From the NCBI RefSeq assembly GCF_000275865.1, contig NZ_CM001555.1, positions 763,606 through 827,605 of the forward strand: a DNA stretch of 64,000 nt. The letters are read 5' to 3'. Source of the DNA: Methanofollis liminatans DSM 4140. GTDB lineage: Archaea > Halobacteriota > Methanomicrobia > Methanomicrobiales > Methanofollaceae. Under the pieces are notes generated by a model that made no database searches, was not told the DNA's origin, and worked only from the letters and a program-made list of their open reading frames with translations. Below, piece after piece: positions 16,160-25,548 of this stretch. Both the position numbers and the translations under genes were made by a program. Each line of letters opens with the position of its first letter. The first letter of the stretch is position 1.

Positions 16160-17162
16160 GCATATCTCCGAACAATTCCTGGTATTCGCGCTCTGTCATG
16201 CCCCGTCCTGAAAGCGCCCCGATCACCTGCTGCTTCACGAACTCCGTCTGATCGGCGGTGATTGCGGCCATGCGGTGGGCGTCGAAGAGGGGGAAGGGGT
16301 AGCCGGTGACCCGGCCGTCGTCGGCATAGGCGGCAAGGGCCGAGAACGTCCTGGCCGCCTCGTCAGGCGAGGTGCCGACCGGCAGGTCCACCTTGAAGGG
16401 GTGCGGCGATCCGGGGTGGAGGCAGGCGACATAGGTGGCGCCAAAGTCCCACTCCAGGTGGCGCACGGCGTCGCCCAGGGTGGCCGGGATCTCGAGGTAC
16501 CATGGGCCCGCGACGCCGAGCCGGCGAGCCAGCGCCGCGGCGGCCGGGACGAGGGGGATGCCGTTCCCCCAGGTCGCCGCCGCCGCCTTGGTCACCGCCG
16601 CCACCAGGACGCCGCGCCCGGCAGCCTTCCTGAGGATATCCATCAAGACCGGGCGGTGGCTCTCGTGGCCCACCCTGAGGGCGCCGTCCAGGAGGAGGAC
16701 GTCGCCGGCGTCCAGGCTCTCCGCGAGGCGGCGTGCGACCCAGTACTCCAGGGTGTCGCGCAGGGTGGCGGCGGCCTCTGAACGGTCCTCATTCTCGAGG
16801 GATCGTGCCGGGAGGGCGCCGTCGAAGCATTCTGCATAGAGATCGGCATACGCCAAATTTTCCCGTTCAGGCCCGATCCGAAAGGCCCTGAGCGGGCTCT
16901 CCCCGGCATGCGCCCTTTTTCCCCCGAGATAGGTGACCTCGACCGCCCGCACGACCGCCACCGAGAAACTCCCCGAGGCCAGCACCTCGGCATTGCTCCC
17001 GTCCACCGCGGCGATGTGCCCGGGGCATGCAGGAGGGCAGGGGAGATAGGACGAGGCGTCAAAGCCTCCGCAGGCGGCGAAGCGTTCGGCAAGGTCAGAG
17101 GGACGGATGTGCGCCATCCATGCAAGGACGGCGGCGACGTCGCCGGGATCGACCGGGATCAC
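16137..17162 (-). CDS. nurA: NurA 5'-3' nuclease
   Basis: A 341-residue NurA, the nuclease partner of HerA. The RNase H-like core begins at HIAAVDGSNAEVL (about residues 48-60), where the aspartate binds the catalytic manganese. A second acidic segment, AGDVLLLDGALR, follows, as in other NurA proteins, and WDFGATYVACLHPG forms the late conserved block. It overlaps rad50 by 4 bases and herA by 23, consistent with a coupled operon. It converts Mre11-Rad50-processed ends into long 3' tails for RadA. Confidence 0.9.
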   Translation of the reverse strand: MIPVDPGDVAAVLAWMAHIRPSDLAERFAACGGFDASSYLPCPPACPGHIAAVDGSNAEVLASGSFSVAVVRAVEVTYLGGKRAHAGESPLRAFRIGPERENLAYADLYAECFDGALPARSLENEDRSEAAATLRDTLEYWVARRLAESLDAGDVLLLDGALRVGHESHRPVLMDILRKAAGRGVLVAAVTKAAAATWGNGIPLVPAAAALARRLGVAGPWYLEIPATLGDAVRHLEWDFGATYVACLHPGSPHPFKVDLPVGTSPDEAARTFSALAAYADDGRVTGYPFPLFDAHRMAAITADQTEFVKQQVIGALSGRGMTEREYQELFGDMHDEFARY

Positions 17163-20100
17163 TCAAGGGCCTCCACGTGGCTCTCAGGGCCAGGCCCGGC
17201 CTCGACGCGCAGCGTCGTCTCGAACTCCTCCTGCACCTCGCCGACATGGGAGATCAGGAAGATCTGCGGGAAGTGGGCCTCCTGGGTCCGCAGCGCCCGT
17301 ATCAGGTTGGCCCGCCGCTCCTCGTCCTGGCTCCCGAAGATCTCGTCGAAGATGAGGACGGTGGCGTCCTGGACGCCGCGCACCTCGGCCAGGTAGCGGG
17401 AGAGGGCGATGCGCAGGGCGATGGCGATGTCGTCCTGTTCGCCGCCCGAGAAGCGCTCGGCCGGGTAGTCCTCGCCCATATCGTTGATCAGGGGCGTGAA
17501 GTCCTCGTCGATGAAGACGGTGTCGTAGCGGCCGTCGGTGATCTCGCCGAGCACCTCGCCGACGACGCCTTCGAGCCGGCCCCGCACCACGCCGAGGAGG
17601 TAGGCGGCATATTCGGAGATGAGGGAGCGGGCGAGTTTCAGGTGCTCGCGCTCCGTGTGCAGGGCGGCCGCCTGCCCCCTCAGGGCGCGGGCCCGCTCCA
17701 GCCTGGCGGCGAGATCGACCCGCACCTCTTCACGGTGGGCGAGGTCGCGCCGCTTTCCGGCAAGGTCCTCCCTGAGAGCGGCGCACCGCTCGGCGGCCCG
17801 CCGTCCCTCCTCCTGCACCGCCTGCAGGACGGCGGGATCGAAGCCGAGGGCCTGGATCTTCGCCACAATCTCCTGGAGCCGCTCCTCTGCCTCATGAAGC
17901 GCACCCTTTACCGCCGCCAGCTCCTCCTCCCGTGCCGGCAGGTGCCCGGTGGCGATCTTCACCTCGACATGGCGATCACGCCGCGCCCTGGCGGCCCCGG
18001 CCTCCTTCCTGAGGAGGGAGTGCCGCTCCTCGTCGTGGCCGATCTCCTCCATTGCGGTGCTGCACGCCTGCATGGCACGGCGCTGCTCCTCGAAGCGGGA
18101 AAGTGCAGCGGCTCTCTCCTCCTCGATCGCCGCTCGCCCGGCAAGGCGCGTCTCGGCCGCCAGGTACTCCTTCCACACCGCCTGGAGCCTGTCTTCCTCC
18201 TCCTGGAGAGCGTGCAGATTCCCGGCCTGAAAACCGAGGGCTGCACGCATGGCCAGGGCGCGCTCGATCGCGGCGCGGGCCGCCTCTGCCTCCTGGACGA
18301 GCCCTTCGCGCTCCCTGATCTTCTCCGGCAGGGCGGCGCACTCGCCAGAGAGACGGTCAAAGCGCCCCTTCATCGCTTCAAGGTCGGCGCACCGCTCCTT
18401 CACCAGCCGGTGCCGTTCAGTGTCATAGCCCGGTGACCCGAGGGCGGCGAGCCCCTCCTCCTCTGCGTCGACGGCCTGCTTGAGGGCCCTGATCCGCTCG
18501 CCCCTGGCTCGTACGCCCTCTTCGAGGACGGCGATCTCCCTGGCGCGCTCCCCTGCGGCCCGGGCCGCCGCGGCGAGGACCTTCTGGCGGGCCGCGAGGC
18601 GATCGCGCTCCCCTGTCAGGTCCCGGGCCCGCGCATCCAGGGCCCTGATCTCGGCGAGGGTCTCCCCGGCCTTCCCGTTAAGGTCGGCGAGGAGGCGGTC
18701 GTAGTGGTCGTGGAGTGGGCGGTGGCAGGTGGGGCAGGGCGAGTCGGGACCGATCGCCCTGAGGGCTTTGATCTCCCTGGCCAGGTCCTCGTGCGCCGCG
18801 TTGAGCCTCTCACTCTCGGCCACCGCCCTGGCCATTTCTTCGGAGACGGTGCCGAGGGCAGCCTGCACTCCCTCGATCGCCGCCTCGATCTCGCCGGGTG
18901 CCTCTCCCTCCCCCTGCAGCCTGCCGAGGTCCTCCCTGAGCCTTGCGATCGCCTGCTCCTCGGCCCCGATCTCGGGCAAGAGCCTGGCGATCTCCTGCAT
19001 ATGCGCCGCTACGGCGGAAAGATCCTCGTAGTCCGCAATCTGGGGGATCAACCGTTCGAGTTCGGTCTGCTTCCCGGCAAGGGCCGCGATACCGGCCTCG
19101 AGCGCGGCAAGGGAGTGCTCGATCCTGCGCACCCGCTCTTCTGCGGCACCGATTCCGGCCTGGAGATCGCGGTCCTGCGCCTCTCTCCCCCGCTCCTCCT
19201 CAAGGCACCGCCGCACCTCGCCCAGCCGCTCCACCGCGGGGCGCAGCCTCTCGAACCTCTCCCTCTCGACATCGAGCCGCGCCAGGGCGGCATCGAGCCC
19301 CTCGAGCCGCTGCTTCGTCTCCCCGGCCGCGGCGAGGAGGTTCTGGAACCGTTCGGCACAGCGCTCGTAGACCTGCCGCCGCTCTTCGGCGGCGTCGAAC
19401 GCCTCCAGGATCTCATGGTCCCTCTCTTCCGCGGCGGCGAGCGTCTCGCACTCGGCAAGGAGTGCTGAACAGGCGCTGATCTCTGCCGAACGCCGCTCCT
19501 CATCACCCTTAAACCTCGCCACGTCGCGCTCTGCCGCCTGCCGCCCCTCACTGAGGCGGAGGTGGAGGCGCTCCTCTTCTTCGAGGGTGCGGAGGCGCTC
19601 GACGAGCACCCTCGCCTCCTCCTCCGCGCGGGAGAGGGCGGCGTCTGTCTCTGCAATGGCGACGACGGCCTCGCGCACCTGAACGCCGGTCTCCTCCAGC
19701 CGCACGGCCGTCGCCTCCTCGTCGACTTCGGCCAGCCGCCCGCCGATTCCGTCGAGGTCGCGCTCGACCAGATCGAGGCGCTCCTTCAGGGCAGCAAGCC
19801 CCTCGTCCCTGAGGTGGTCGATCCCGAGCACGCGCATGAACCATTCCTTCCGCTTGCCCGGCTGCCGGTCCAGGAGGGAGAGGAGGTCTTTCTGGGCGGC
19901 GAAGACCGTGTGCCTGAAGTCCTCCGGCCCCATCCCCAGGATCCGCCTCACCTGGAGGGCGACGTCGCTCACCCCCTCGGCGAGGTGCGCCCCCTCCATG
20001 AAAAGGGCGGCGTCGTGCTGGACCGAGGTCTCGGTCCGCCGGTAGGTCCGCGTCACCGCATACTCCACGCCGCCGACCGAGAAGTCCAGGCGGACCTCGC

Positions 20101-20308
20101 AGCGCTCCTTTTTGCCGGCGAACGAGGAGACGATATAGGCCCCCCCGCTCCCGCCCTGGAGGCCGTACAGGGCGAAAACGACCGCCTCCACGATCGTGCT
20201 CTTACCAGCCCCGTTGTTCCCGACGATCCCGGTGATCCCGTCGGCAAACCTGAGTTCCTCCTCGCGGTAGCGCTTGAAGTTGCGCATGACCAGCCTATGC
20301 AGGAGCAT
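17159..20308 (-). CDS. rad50: Rad50 SMC-like DNA repair ATPase
   Basis: A 1049-residue Rad50. Walker A GNNGAGKST occurs at residues 30-38. Long coiled coils, very rich in Glu, Arg and Ala, run through the middle and are split by the zinc hook CPTC at about residue 523. The C-terminal lobe has the signature FSGGEQDDIAIALRI and Walker B VLIFDEIFGSQD. Two Rad50 proteins clamp DNA ends with Mre11 in an ATP-driven manner. The gene overlaps mre11 by 14 bases and nurA by 4. Its GC-rich codons leave long false frames on the opposite strand. Confidence 0.95.
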   Translation of the reverse strand: MLLHRLVMRNFKRYREEELRFADGITGIVGNNGAGKSTIVEAVVFALYGLQGGSGGAYIVSSFAGKKERCEVRLDFSVGGVEYAVTRTYRRTETSVQHDAALFMEGAHLAEGVSDVALQVRRILGMGPEDFRHTVFAAQKDLLSLLDRQPGKRKEWFMRVLGIDHLRDEGLAALKERLDLVERDLDGIGGRLAEVDEEATAVRLEETGVQVREAVVAIAETDAALSRAEEEARVLVERLRTLEEEERLHLRLSEGRQAAERDVARFKGDEERRSAEISACSALLAECETLAAAEERDHEILEAFDAAEERRQVYERCAERFQNLLAAAGETKQRLEGLDAALARLDVERERFERLRPAVERLGEVRRCLEEERGREAQDRDLQAGIGAAEERVRRIEHSLAALEAGIAALAGKQTELERLIPQIADYEDLSAVAAHMQEIARLLPEIGAEEQAIARLREDLGRLQGEGEAPGEIEAAIEGVQAALGTVSEEMARAVAESERLNAAHEDLAREIKALRAIGPDSPCPTCHRPLHDHYDRLLADLNGKAGETLAEIRALDARARDLTGERDRLAARQKVLAAAARAAGERAREIAVLEEGVRARGERIRALKQAVDAEEEGLAALGSPGYDTERHRLVKERCADLEAMKGRFDRLSGECAALPEKIREREGLVQEAEAARAAIERALAMRAALGFQAGNLHALQEEEDRLQAVWKEYLAAETRLAGRAAIEEERAAALSRFEEQRRAMQACSTAMEEIGHDEERHSLLRKEAGAARARRDRHVEVKIATGHLPAREEELAAVKGALHEAEERLQEIVAKIQALGFDPAVLQAVQEEGRRAAERCAALREDLAGKRRDLAHREEVRVDLAARLERARALRGQAAALHTEREHLKLARSLISEYAAYLLGVVRGRLEGVVGEVLGEITDGRYDTVFIDEDFTPLINDMGEDYPAERFSGGEQDDIAIALRIALSRYLAEVRGVQDATVLIFDEIFGSQDEERRANLIRALRTQEAHFPQIFLISHVGEVQEEFETTLRVEAGPGPESHVEALE

Positions 20309-21440
20309 CGTCGCCCTCCGCGTGCCTGAGGATCGCCCGTCTCAGCGCCTCCCCGCCGGCCTTCAGGACGTAGTCCTCGGCCTCCTTCGGGAGGCCCTTT
20401 TCCCGCACGAACCGCCCGAACTCGCCCACATAATCGACCCCGATCAGGTCGTCCCCGGCGAACCGCCGGCGGTCCTCCTCCTGGGCGACCACCCGCAGCC
20501 TCAGGTCGAGGAGGCGGCCCGCGCACCCGGCCCGCGCCCGGCGGCCCAGCTGCCGCTGGCTCTCGCGCCGCATGCCGTCCAGGGTGAGTTCGCACATCGC
20601 ATGCTCCTCCCTGACGCCCTCGACCCGTCCGGCGACGGCGTCGGCGATCTCTTCGGGCGAGAGATCGGCGCAGGCGATCGTACCGAGGTCGAGCATCGAC
20701 GTCTTCTGCAGGTCGAGGTGCTCCACGCCCCCGGTGGCGGTGTCCACGATCAGAGCGCCTTTCACGTCCTTTCGTTCGCCGTAGGTGCAGTGCTCGATGG
20801 AGCCGCTGTACCAGGCGTTGTCGGCGATCTGCACCTGGCCGTGGTAATGGCCCAGGGCGATGTAGTCGAACTCGTCAGAGATCATCGCCGCGTCGATCTC
20901 GTGCTCGGCGACGGTGTGGAGGCGGTGCTCCTTCAGCATCGAGGCGAGGCCGTGGGTGACCAGGACATTCGCCGTTCTGGGGCGGCGCTCGATCCCGTCG
21001 AACGCCCGCCGGTAGTCGGACGTCTCCAGCATATTCGGGATGAGGTGGAAGGTCGCATCCCCGACCTCGACCGTCTCGTAGCGGTAGCGGTATGCGGCAT
21101 GGACCTCGGCGCCGTGGTACTCCAGGACCGCGAACGGCGACTCGGTGTAGCGGGTCTTTGCCATCGAATGGTTGCCGGCAATGACGATGAGGGGAACTCC
21201 GGCATCCTGCAGGAGATCGAGGGCCGCAAGCACCGTCGTATAGGCGCGGGTCTTCGGCTTGACCGTATGAAAGAGGTCGCCGGCATGGACGACGGCGTCG
21301 GGCCGCTCCTGTATGATCCGCTCGATCCCCGCAAGAAAATTCTCATATATCAGCCGCTCCCTGAGGTTCATCCCGGTGGCGTCCAGTTTATTGAAGGCCG
21401 CAAGGCCCAGGTGCGTATCGGCGATATGGATGAATTTCAT
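20295..21440 (-). CDS. mre11: Mre11 double-strand-break nuclease
   Basis: A 381-residue calcineurin-fold nuclease, the first gene of the operon. The metal-binding motifs are in order: HIADTHLG at the N terminus (D8, H10), VVHAGDLFHT, AGNHSMAKT and ALGHYHGQV. The C-terminal third binds Rad50. It acts as a 3'-5' exonuclease and endonuclease at DNA ends. The start is well placed: a palindromic TATA box (CCTTATATAAAGG) sits about 22-32 bp upstream, suggesting an almost leaderless transcript for the whole four-gene operon. Confidence 0.95.
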   Translation of the reverse strand: MKFIHIADTHLGLAAFNKLDATGMNLRERLIYENFLAGIERIIQERPDAVVHAGDLFHTVKPKTRAYTTVLAALDLLQDAGVPLIVIAGNHSMAKTRYTESPFAVLEYHGAEVHAAYRYRYETVEVGDATFHLIPNMLETSDYRRAFDGIERRPRTANVLVTHGLASMLKEHRLHTVAEHEIDAAMISDEFDYIALGHYHGQVQIADNAWYSGSIEHCTYGERKDVKGALIVDTATGGVEHLDLQKTSMLDLGTIACADLSPEEIADAVAGRVEGVREEHAMCELTLDGMRRESQRQLGRRARAGCAGRLLDLRLRVVAQEEDRRRFAGDDLIGVDYVGEFGRFVREKGLPKEAEDYVLKAGGEALRRAILRHAEGDDAPA

Positions 21441-21461
21441 CTGATCGATCTCTCATCAGGC

Positions 21462-21472
21462 CTTATATAAAG
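21462..21472. promoter_or_regulatory. Shared palindromic TATA box between mre11 and the SepCysS unit
   Basis: CTTATATAAAG reads as a TATA box on both strands. It lies 22-32 bp before the mre11 ATG (minus strand) and about 75-85 bp before the likely ATG of the plus-strand gene at 21548. It may serve both divergent units. Confidence 0.55.
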
Positions 21473-21547
21473 GGCGCTCCGTGCGCCCCGAAAGTGAAGC
21501 GTCACCACTATCTATGGTTGGTGCGCACTATGAGGGTGGTGATTCTC

Positions 21548-21730
21548 ATGACACAGCGGTCCGTGGATGCAATCTTCCAGGCCCTGTTCCTCCTGACCGA
21601 TCTCCGGGCGCTGATGCGGGAGACGGCGCCCCTTCACGATCTCAACGAGGAACAGCGGGCTAAAGCCGCAAAGGCGGTAGAGAAACTGAAAAAGCAGATC
21701 GGGATCCTGGAGCAGGAGCTGGCCCGATGA
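21548..21730 (+). CDS. Small helical protein coupled to SepCysS
   Basis: A 60-residue protein beginning MTQRSVDAIFQALFLLTDLR and ending in a charged helix (KAAKAVEKLKKQIGILEQEL). The ATG at 21548 is preferred over earlier starts because GGTGATTCTC provides a GGTGA ribosome-binding site seven bases before it. The stop overlaps the SepCysS start by 4 bases, so the two are translationally coupled. Class I methanogens have a small SepCysE factor that bridges SepRS and SepCysS. This gene occupies a plausible position for a shortened or analogous factor, but I cannot confirm homology by eye. Confidence 0.65.
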   Translation: MTQRSVDAIFQALFLLTDLRALMRETAPLHDLNEEQRAKAAKAVEKLKKQIGILEQELAR

Positions 21731-22911
21731 AGTGCACGCCAGATATCGATCTCCGCGACGTCGAGGAGATGAACATCAATATCGACCCGATCCAGGCGGC
21801 CGGCCGCCTGACCGCCGACGCGATGAAGGCGGTGATCGCCTACGGCGACGGCTACTCGGTCTGCGACAACTGCCGGAAACCCTTCCGCCTCGACTATATC
21901 GAAAAACCGCCGATCGCAACCTTTCACGACGATCTCGCCGCCTTCGTCGGGATGGACGAGGCGCGGGTGGTCCCGGGGGCGCGCCGGGGGTTCCAGGCGG
22001 TCGCCGGTACCTATGTGCAGAAGGGCGACCCGGTGATCCTCACCGCCCTCTCGCACTACACCGAGTTCATCGCCGTCGAGAACGCCGGCGGGATCCCGCA
22101 CGAGATCCCGAAGGACACAAACAACATCATCAGGGCCGATGCCGCCGCGGAGCGGATCGAGGAGGTGACCCGCGCCTCAGGACGGCCGCCGGTCCTGCTC
22201 TTCATCGACCACGTCGACTACCAGTTCGGCAACCTCCATGAGGTGCAGGAGATCGCGCGGGTGGCGCACGGCTACGACATCCCGGTCCTCCTCAACGGCG
22301 CCTACACCGTCGGGACGATGCCGGTGGACGGCAAAGCCCTTGGCGTGGACTTCGTTGTCGGCTCCGGGCACAAGAGCATGGCAGCGCCCGCCCCTTCGGG
22401 CGTGCTGGCGACGACCGCCGAACGGGCGGAGGAGGTCTTCAGGACGACGCAGATCAAGGGCGATCTCACCGGTCGGACCTTCGGGATCAAGGAGGTGGAG
22501 ATGATGGGCTGCACCCTGATGGGCGTGACCCTCATGGGCATGATGGCCTCCTTCCCGCACGTGCGGGCGCGGGTGGGCCGCTGGGACGAGGAACTGGCGA
22601 ACGCCCGGATCGTCCTCGACGCCCTGCGGTCGATCGAGGGCACGGTCGTGAAGTCCGAGATGCCCCGCCGCCACACCTTAACCCGCGTCGATACCTCGGC
22701 GTCGTTTGATCGGATCGCCGAGACGCACAAAAAGCGCGGCTTTTTCCTCTCCTCGGCCCTGAACAAGAAGGGGATTGTCGGCGTGATCCCGGGGGCGACG
22801 AAGGTATGGAAGTTCAACACCTACGGGATCTCCCGGGCGCAGGCGGAGTACGTGGCCGCCGCCTATATCGAGATCGCAGAGGAGAACGGGCTTCCGGTCG
22901 TCTCCCCCTGA
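21727..22911 (+). CDS. pscS: O-phosphoseryl-tRNA:Cys-tRNA synthase (SepCysS)
   Basis: A 394-residue PLP enzyme that converts Sep-tRNA(Cys) to Cys-tRNA(Cys), the indirect cysteine route of methanogens. The PLP lysine is K216 in VGSGHKSMAAP. The N-terminal pair C46 and C49 (SVCDNCRKP) are the cysteines that carry the transferred sulfur or bind an Fe-S cluster in the family. FIDHVDYQFGN and LLNGAYTVGTMPV are conserved cofactor-binding segments. The gene is coupled to the small gene upstream. ThiI and a LarE-like sulfur transferase are encoded nearby on the other strand, giving a sulfur-transfer neighbourhood. Confidence 0.95.
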   Translation: MKCTPDIDLRDVEEMNINIDPIQAAGRLTADAMKAVIAYGDGYSVCDNCRKPFRLDYIEKPPIATFHDDLAAFVGMDEARVVPGARRGFQAVAGTYVQKGDPVILTALSHYTEFIAVENAGGIPHEIPKDTNNIIRADAAAERIEEVTRASGRPPVLLFIDHVDYQFGNLHEVQEIARVAHGYDIPVLLNGAYTVGTMPVDGKALGVDFVVGSGHKSMAAPAPSGVLATTAERAEEVFRTTQIKGDLTGRTFGIKEVEMMGCTLMGVTLMGMMASFPHVRARVGRWDEELANARIVLDALRSIEGTVVKSEMPRRHTLTRVDTSASFDRIAETHKKRGFFLSSALNKKGIVGVIPGATKVWKFNTYGISRAQAEYVAAAYIEIAEENGLPVVSP

Positions 22912-22991
22912 AGGGGGTCTCTTTTTTGGGCGCCCCGCCGTGCCCGCGGCAGGGCCAACGATAATATACCGGTATGCCGTCCCATCATGCC

Positions 22992-23639
22992 ATGGGAATT
23001 ATGACCGTTCCGGCTGATTCCGGCGACCTCCTCCGGCTCAAAAAGGAGCAGATCGGCCCTGCCGCCGAGATGCTCGCCCGGGCATTCGGGCAGGACCCGA
23101 AGATGGGCTATTTCGTTCCGGACGAAGGGAAACGCCTGGAGATCACACGCCATCACTTCGAGTTCCTGCTCAGGTACGGCCTGATCTACGGGGAGGTCTA
23201 TGCGACATCGCCGCGGCTGGAGGGTGTCGCGGTCTGGCTCCCGGCAAAAAAGGTGGAGATCACCCTCTGGAGGGCCCTTCGGGCCGGGCTCTTCCAGTTC
23301 AGGAAGGGCGTCGGAAAAGAGGCCCTGGAACGCATCCTCTCCTTCTCAGACTACCTCGACACCCTCCACCGCCGGCATATGCCCGGCCCCCACCACTACC
23401 TCTTCTTCATCGGCGTCGACCCGGCCTGCCAGGGAAAAGGATATGCGAGCCGGCTGATCCGCCCGGTGCTCGCCCGCCTGGACGGGAAGGGGCTCCCCTG
23501 CTATCTCGTCACCCAGAACGAGCAGAACGTGGCGCTGTACGAGCACTACGGCTTCCGGGTGATCGAAAAGAGTCTCGTCCCCGGAACAGAGGTGGAGAGC
23601 TGGGCGATGGTGCGGGAGGCAGGACTCAGCCGGTCCTGA
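22992..23639 (+). CDS. GNAT-family N-acetyltransferase
   Basis: A GNAT acetyltransferase of about 215 residues. The acetyl-CoA motif is QGKGYASRLI in the segment FIGVDPACQGKGYAS, and the late motif YLVTQNEQNVALYEHYGFRV is the standard C-terminal strand and helix. The substrate is unknown. Three in-frame ATGs are possible (22974, 22992, 23001); a TATA-like ATAATATA at 22961-22968 would place the transcript start near 22990, favouring 22992 or 23001. The 3' end overlaps the convergent thiI gene by 14 bases. Confidence 0.88.
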   Translation: MGIMTVPADSGDLLRLKKEQIGPAAEMLARAFGQDPKMGYFVPDEGKRLEITRHHFEFLLRYGLIYGEVYATSPRLEGVAVWLPAKKVEITLWRALRAGLFQFRKGVGKEALERILSFSDYLDTLHRRHMPGPHHYLFFIGVDPACQGKGYASRLIRPVLARLDGKGLPCYLVTQNEQNVALYEHYGFRVIEKSLVPGTEVESWAMVREAGLSRS

Positions 23640-24804
23640 TGATCTCCCCGTTGATCGCCCTGACGAAGCGCAGCGATCCAAGGGCTCCGGCGACGAGGCC
23701 GTCGAGATCGATTTTTGCCTCGTTCTCTTCGATCGCCGCGATATCGGCCTGTGTCGCCGGGCGTTTCGGCACGGCACGGCAGGAGAGGTCGCCCGCGGCC
23801 TCGTCGAAGGTGCCGATCCGCCGGGCAATCTCGACCGCCTCGGCCTTCTCGTAGGTGATCAGGGGGCGCAGCACCGGCATGGTGGCGGCCGACTCGATCA
23901 CGCCGAGGTTCACCAGGGTCTGGGAGGCGACCTGCCCCAGGTTGTCGCCGGTGACGATGGCGAACGCTCCTTCACGCCGGGCGACGGCGTCGGCGACCCT
24001 GAACATGAAGCGCTTGCAGAGGAGACAGCGGTACCTGGGCTCGGCCACCGCGGTCATGGCGTCGAAGAACGGCTCCATGTCGGCGACGATCAGGTCGAGG
24101 GGGTGGCCCATGCACCAGGTCGAGAGGGTGGCGTGGTGCCTGAGCACGGCGTCTCTCACCTCCTCGCCCTGCCATCGCCCGGCGTCGAGGGTGAGGTGGG
24201 TGAGGGTGCAGCCCCGGCGCATCACCAGCCAGCCGGCCACCGGCGAGTCGATCCCCGCGGAGAGGAGGGAGAGCACTCGCTCCTGCGTCCCGAAGGGAAG
24301 GCCGCGCGGCGCCGGGATCCGCTCGTCGTAGACCAGGCCGCCGTACGGCCTGGCCTCGACAAAGACCTCGTAGTCCGGGTGCGTGAGGTCGACGGAAAGC
24401 CCGGGGATCGCCTCGTAGATCACGCTCCCGACCTCGGCCCCGATCTGCTGGCTCGTATACCCCTCCACACCCTCGCGCCGGGCCCGGACCGCGAAGGTCA
24501 TCCCCGCCCGCAGGTGCCGGCGCGCCCGTTCGAGGGCCGCCTCTCCCATCTCCTCGATGCTCGTCCCGGTCCGGGTGCAGACGGCGACATCGACGATCCC
24601 GAAGGTCCTGGCGGCGACGCCGGCGATCCCCTCGGGGTCCGGGCCATGGACCAGGACCCGGTCCCGGCGCACCTCGACCTCGTGTACAATATCTGACGCC
24701 GCCAGCGCCTTTTCCAGGTTCCTCCTCAGCGTCTCCATGAAGATCCGCCTGACGCTCTCGCTCTTTAAGAACAACTCCCCGAACCGCAGCAGCACTGTGC
24801 CCAT
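23626..24804 (-). CDS. thiI: tRNA 4-thiouridine synthase ThiI
   Basis: A 392-residue ThiI that adenylates U8 of tRNA and accepts sulfur to make 4-thiouridine; it may also serve thiamine synthesis. An N-terminal ferredoxin-like and THUMP region (about residues 1-165) precedes the PP-loop LSAGIDSPVAG at 181-191. A CxxC (YRCLLCKRFMF) and the later LSCRAVPKRPAT follow. There is no C-terminal rhodanese domain, so sulfur must come from another carrier, as in most archaea. It ends in convergent overlap with the GNAT gene and starts exactly where the upstream LarE-like gene ends. Confidence 0.93.
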   Translation of the reverse strand: MGTVLLRFGELFLKSESVRRIFMETLRRNLEKALAASDIVHEVEVRRDRVLVHGPDPEGIAGVAARTFGIVDVAVCTRTGTSIEEMGEAALERARRHLRAGMTFAVRARREGVEGYTSQQIGAEVGSVIYEAIPGLSVDLTHPDYEVFVEARPYGGLVYDERIPAPRGLPFGTQERVLSLLSAGIDSPVAGWLVMRRGCTLTHLTLDAGRWQGEEVRDAVLRHHATLSTWCMGHPLDLIVADMEPFFDAMTAVAEPRYRCLLCKRFMFRVADAVARREGAFAIVTGDNLGQVASQTLVNLGVIESAATMPVLRPLITYEKAEAVEIARRIGTFDEAAGDLSCRAVPKRPATQADIAAIEENEAKIDLDGLVAGALGSLRFVRAINGEIIRTG

Positions 24805-25548
24805 CTATCCACCTCCAATTGTTATGTCGTCAAAGCCGAGCGCCTGGATCCGTGGAACCAGCGCCCTCGCCCGCTCCTCGAAGCCCGCCGGCACCTCGAC
24901 CCGCGCCGTTCGCCCCACGACCCTGACCCGCACCCGCCCGGGCACCTCCTCCCTGAGGATCGCCTCGGCAAGGGCGACCTGCCGCAGCGCCGCCGGCGTC
25001 ACCTCGACGCCTTCGGGCAGGCGGGTCGCAAGACAGGACGATGAGGGGCGGACCGGAATCTCCCATGCCCGGGCGAGGGCGACGATCTCCTCCTTTCCCA
25101 TCCCGCAGGCGGCAAACGGGCTGACGACGCCGAGTTCCCGTAGCGCCCGGACGCCGGGCCGCTCGCCGGGATCGTCGCCGGCATGCGTCCCGTCGGCGAC
25201 GAAGGCATAGCCGTGCGCGCGCGCCCACCCGGCGACCTCCTCCATCATCCGCCGCTTGCAGACATAACAGCGGTCAGGGGCGTTGAACCGCACCGCCGCT
25301 GTGGCGAGCATATCGACGTGCAGGAGAGTGTGCGAAACGCCGAGCGCCGCCGCAATCTCCGCGGCCTGCACCGCCTCCTCTGGCGGCGCAAGCCCGGTCT
25401 CCACGGTCACCGCCGCCACCCTCGCCCCGGCCCTCGTCGCCGCCGCCAGCAGGACGGCGCTGTCCGTCCCTCCCGAGAGGGCGACGACGATCGGAGCGTG
25501 TGCGACGAGATAGGCCCGGAGGCATTCGGGCATCTGACCTGGGATCAT
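24805..25548 (-). CDS. larE: LarE-like ATP-dependent sulfur transferase
   Basis: A 247-residue PP-loop protein of the LarE family. The ATP motif is VVALSGGTDSAVLL (S25-S30), CYVCKRR carries a CxxC, and the conserved cysteine after the serine run is C172 in RPSSSCLATRLP. This is the position of the sacrificial cysteine (C176) of Lactobacillus LarE. LarE inserts sulfur into the pincer-dicarboxylate nucleotide on the path to the nickel-pincer cofactor. A sulfur role in another pathway is also possible. Its stop abuts the thiI ATG, and its start overlaps the NifX-like gene by 4 bases. Confidence 0.8.
   Translation of the reverse strand: MIPGQMPECLRAYLVAHAPIVVALSGGTDSAVLLAAATRAGARVAAVTVETGLAPPEEAVQAAEIAAALGVSHTLLHVDMLATAAVRFNAPDRCYVCKRRMMEEVAGWARAHGYAFVADGTHAGDDPGERPGVRALRELGVVSPFAACGMGKEEIVALARAWEIPVRPSSSCLATRLPEGVEVTPAALRQVALAEAILREEVPGRVRVRVVGRTARVEVPAGFEERARALVPRIQALGFDDITIGGG

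Noticed and set aside
17027..18436. Large plus-strand open frame across rad50
   Set aside because: It is an antisense shadow of the coiled-coil coding region with no family pattern; GC-rich codons remove stops.
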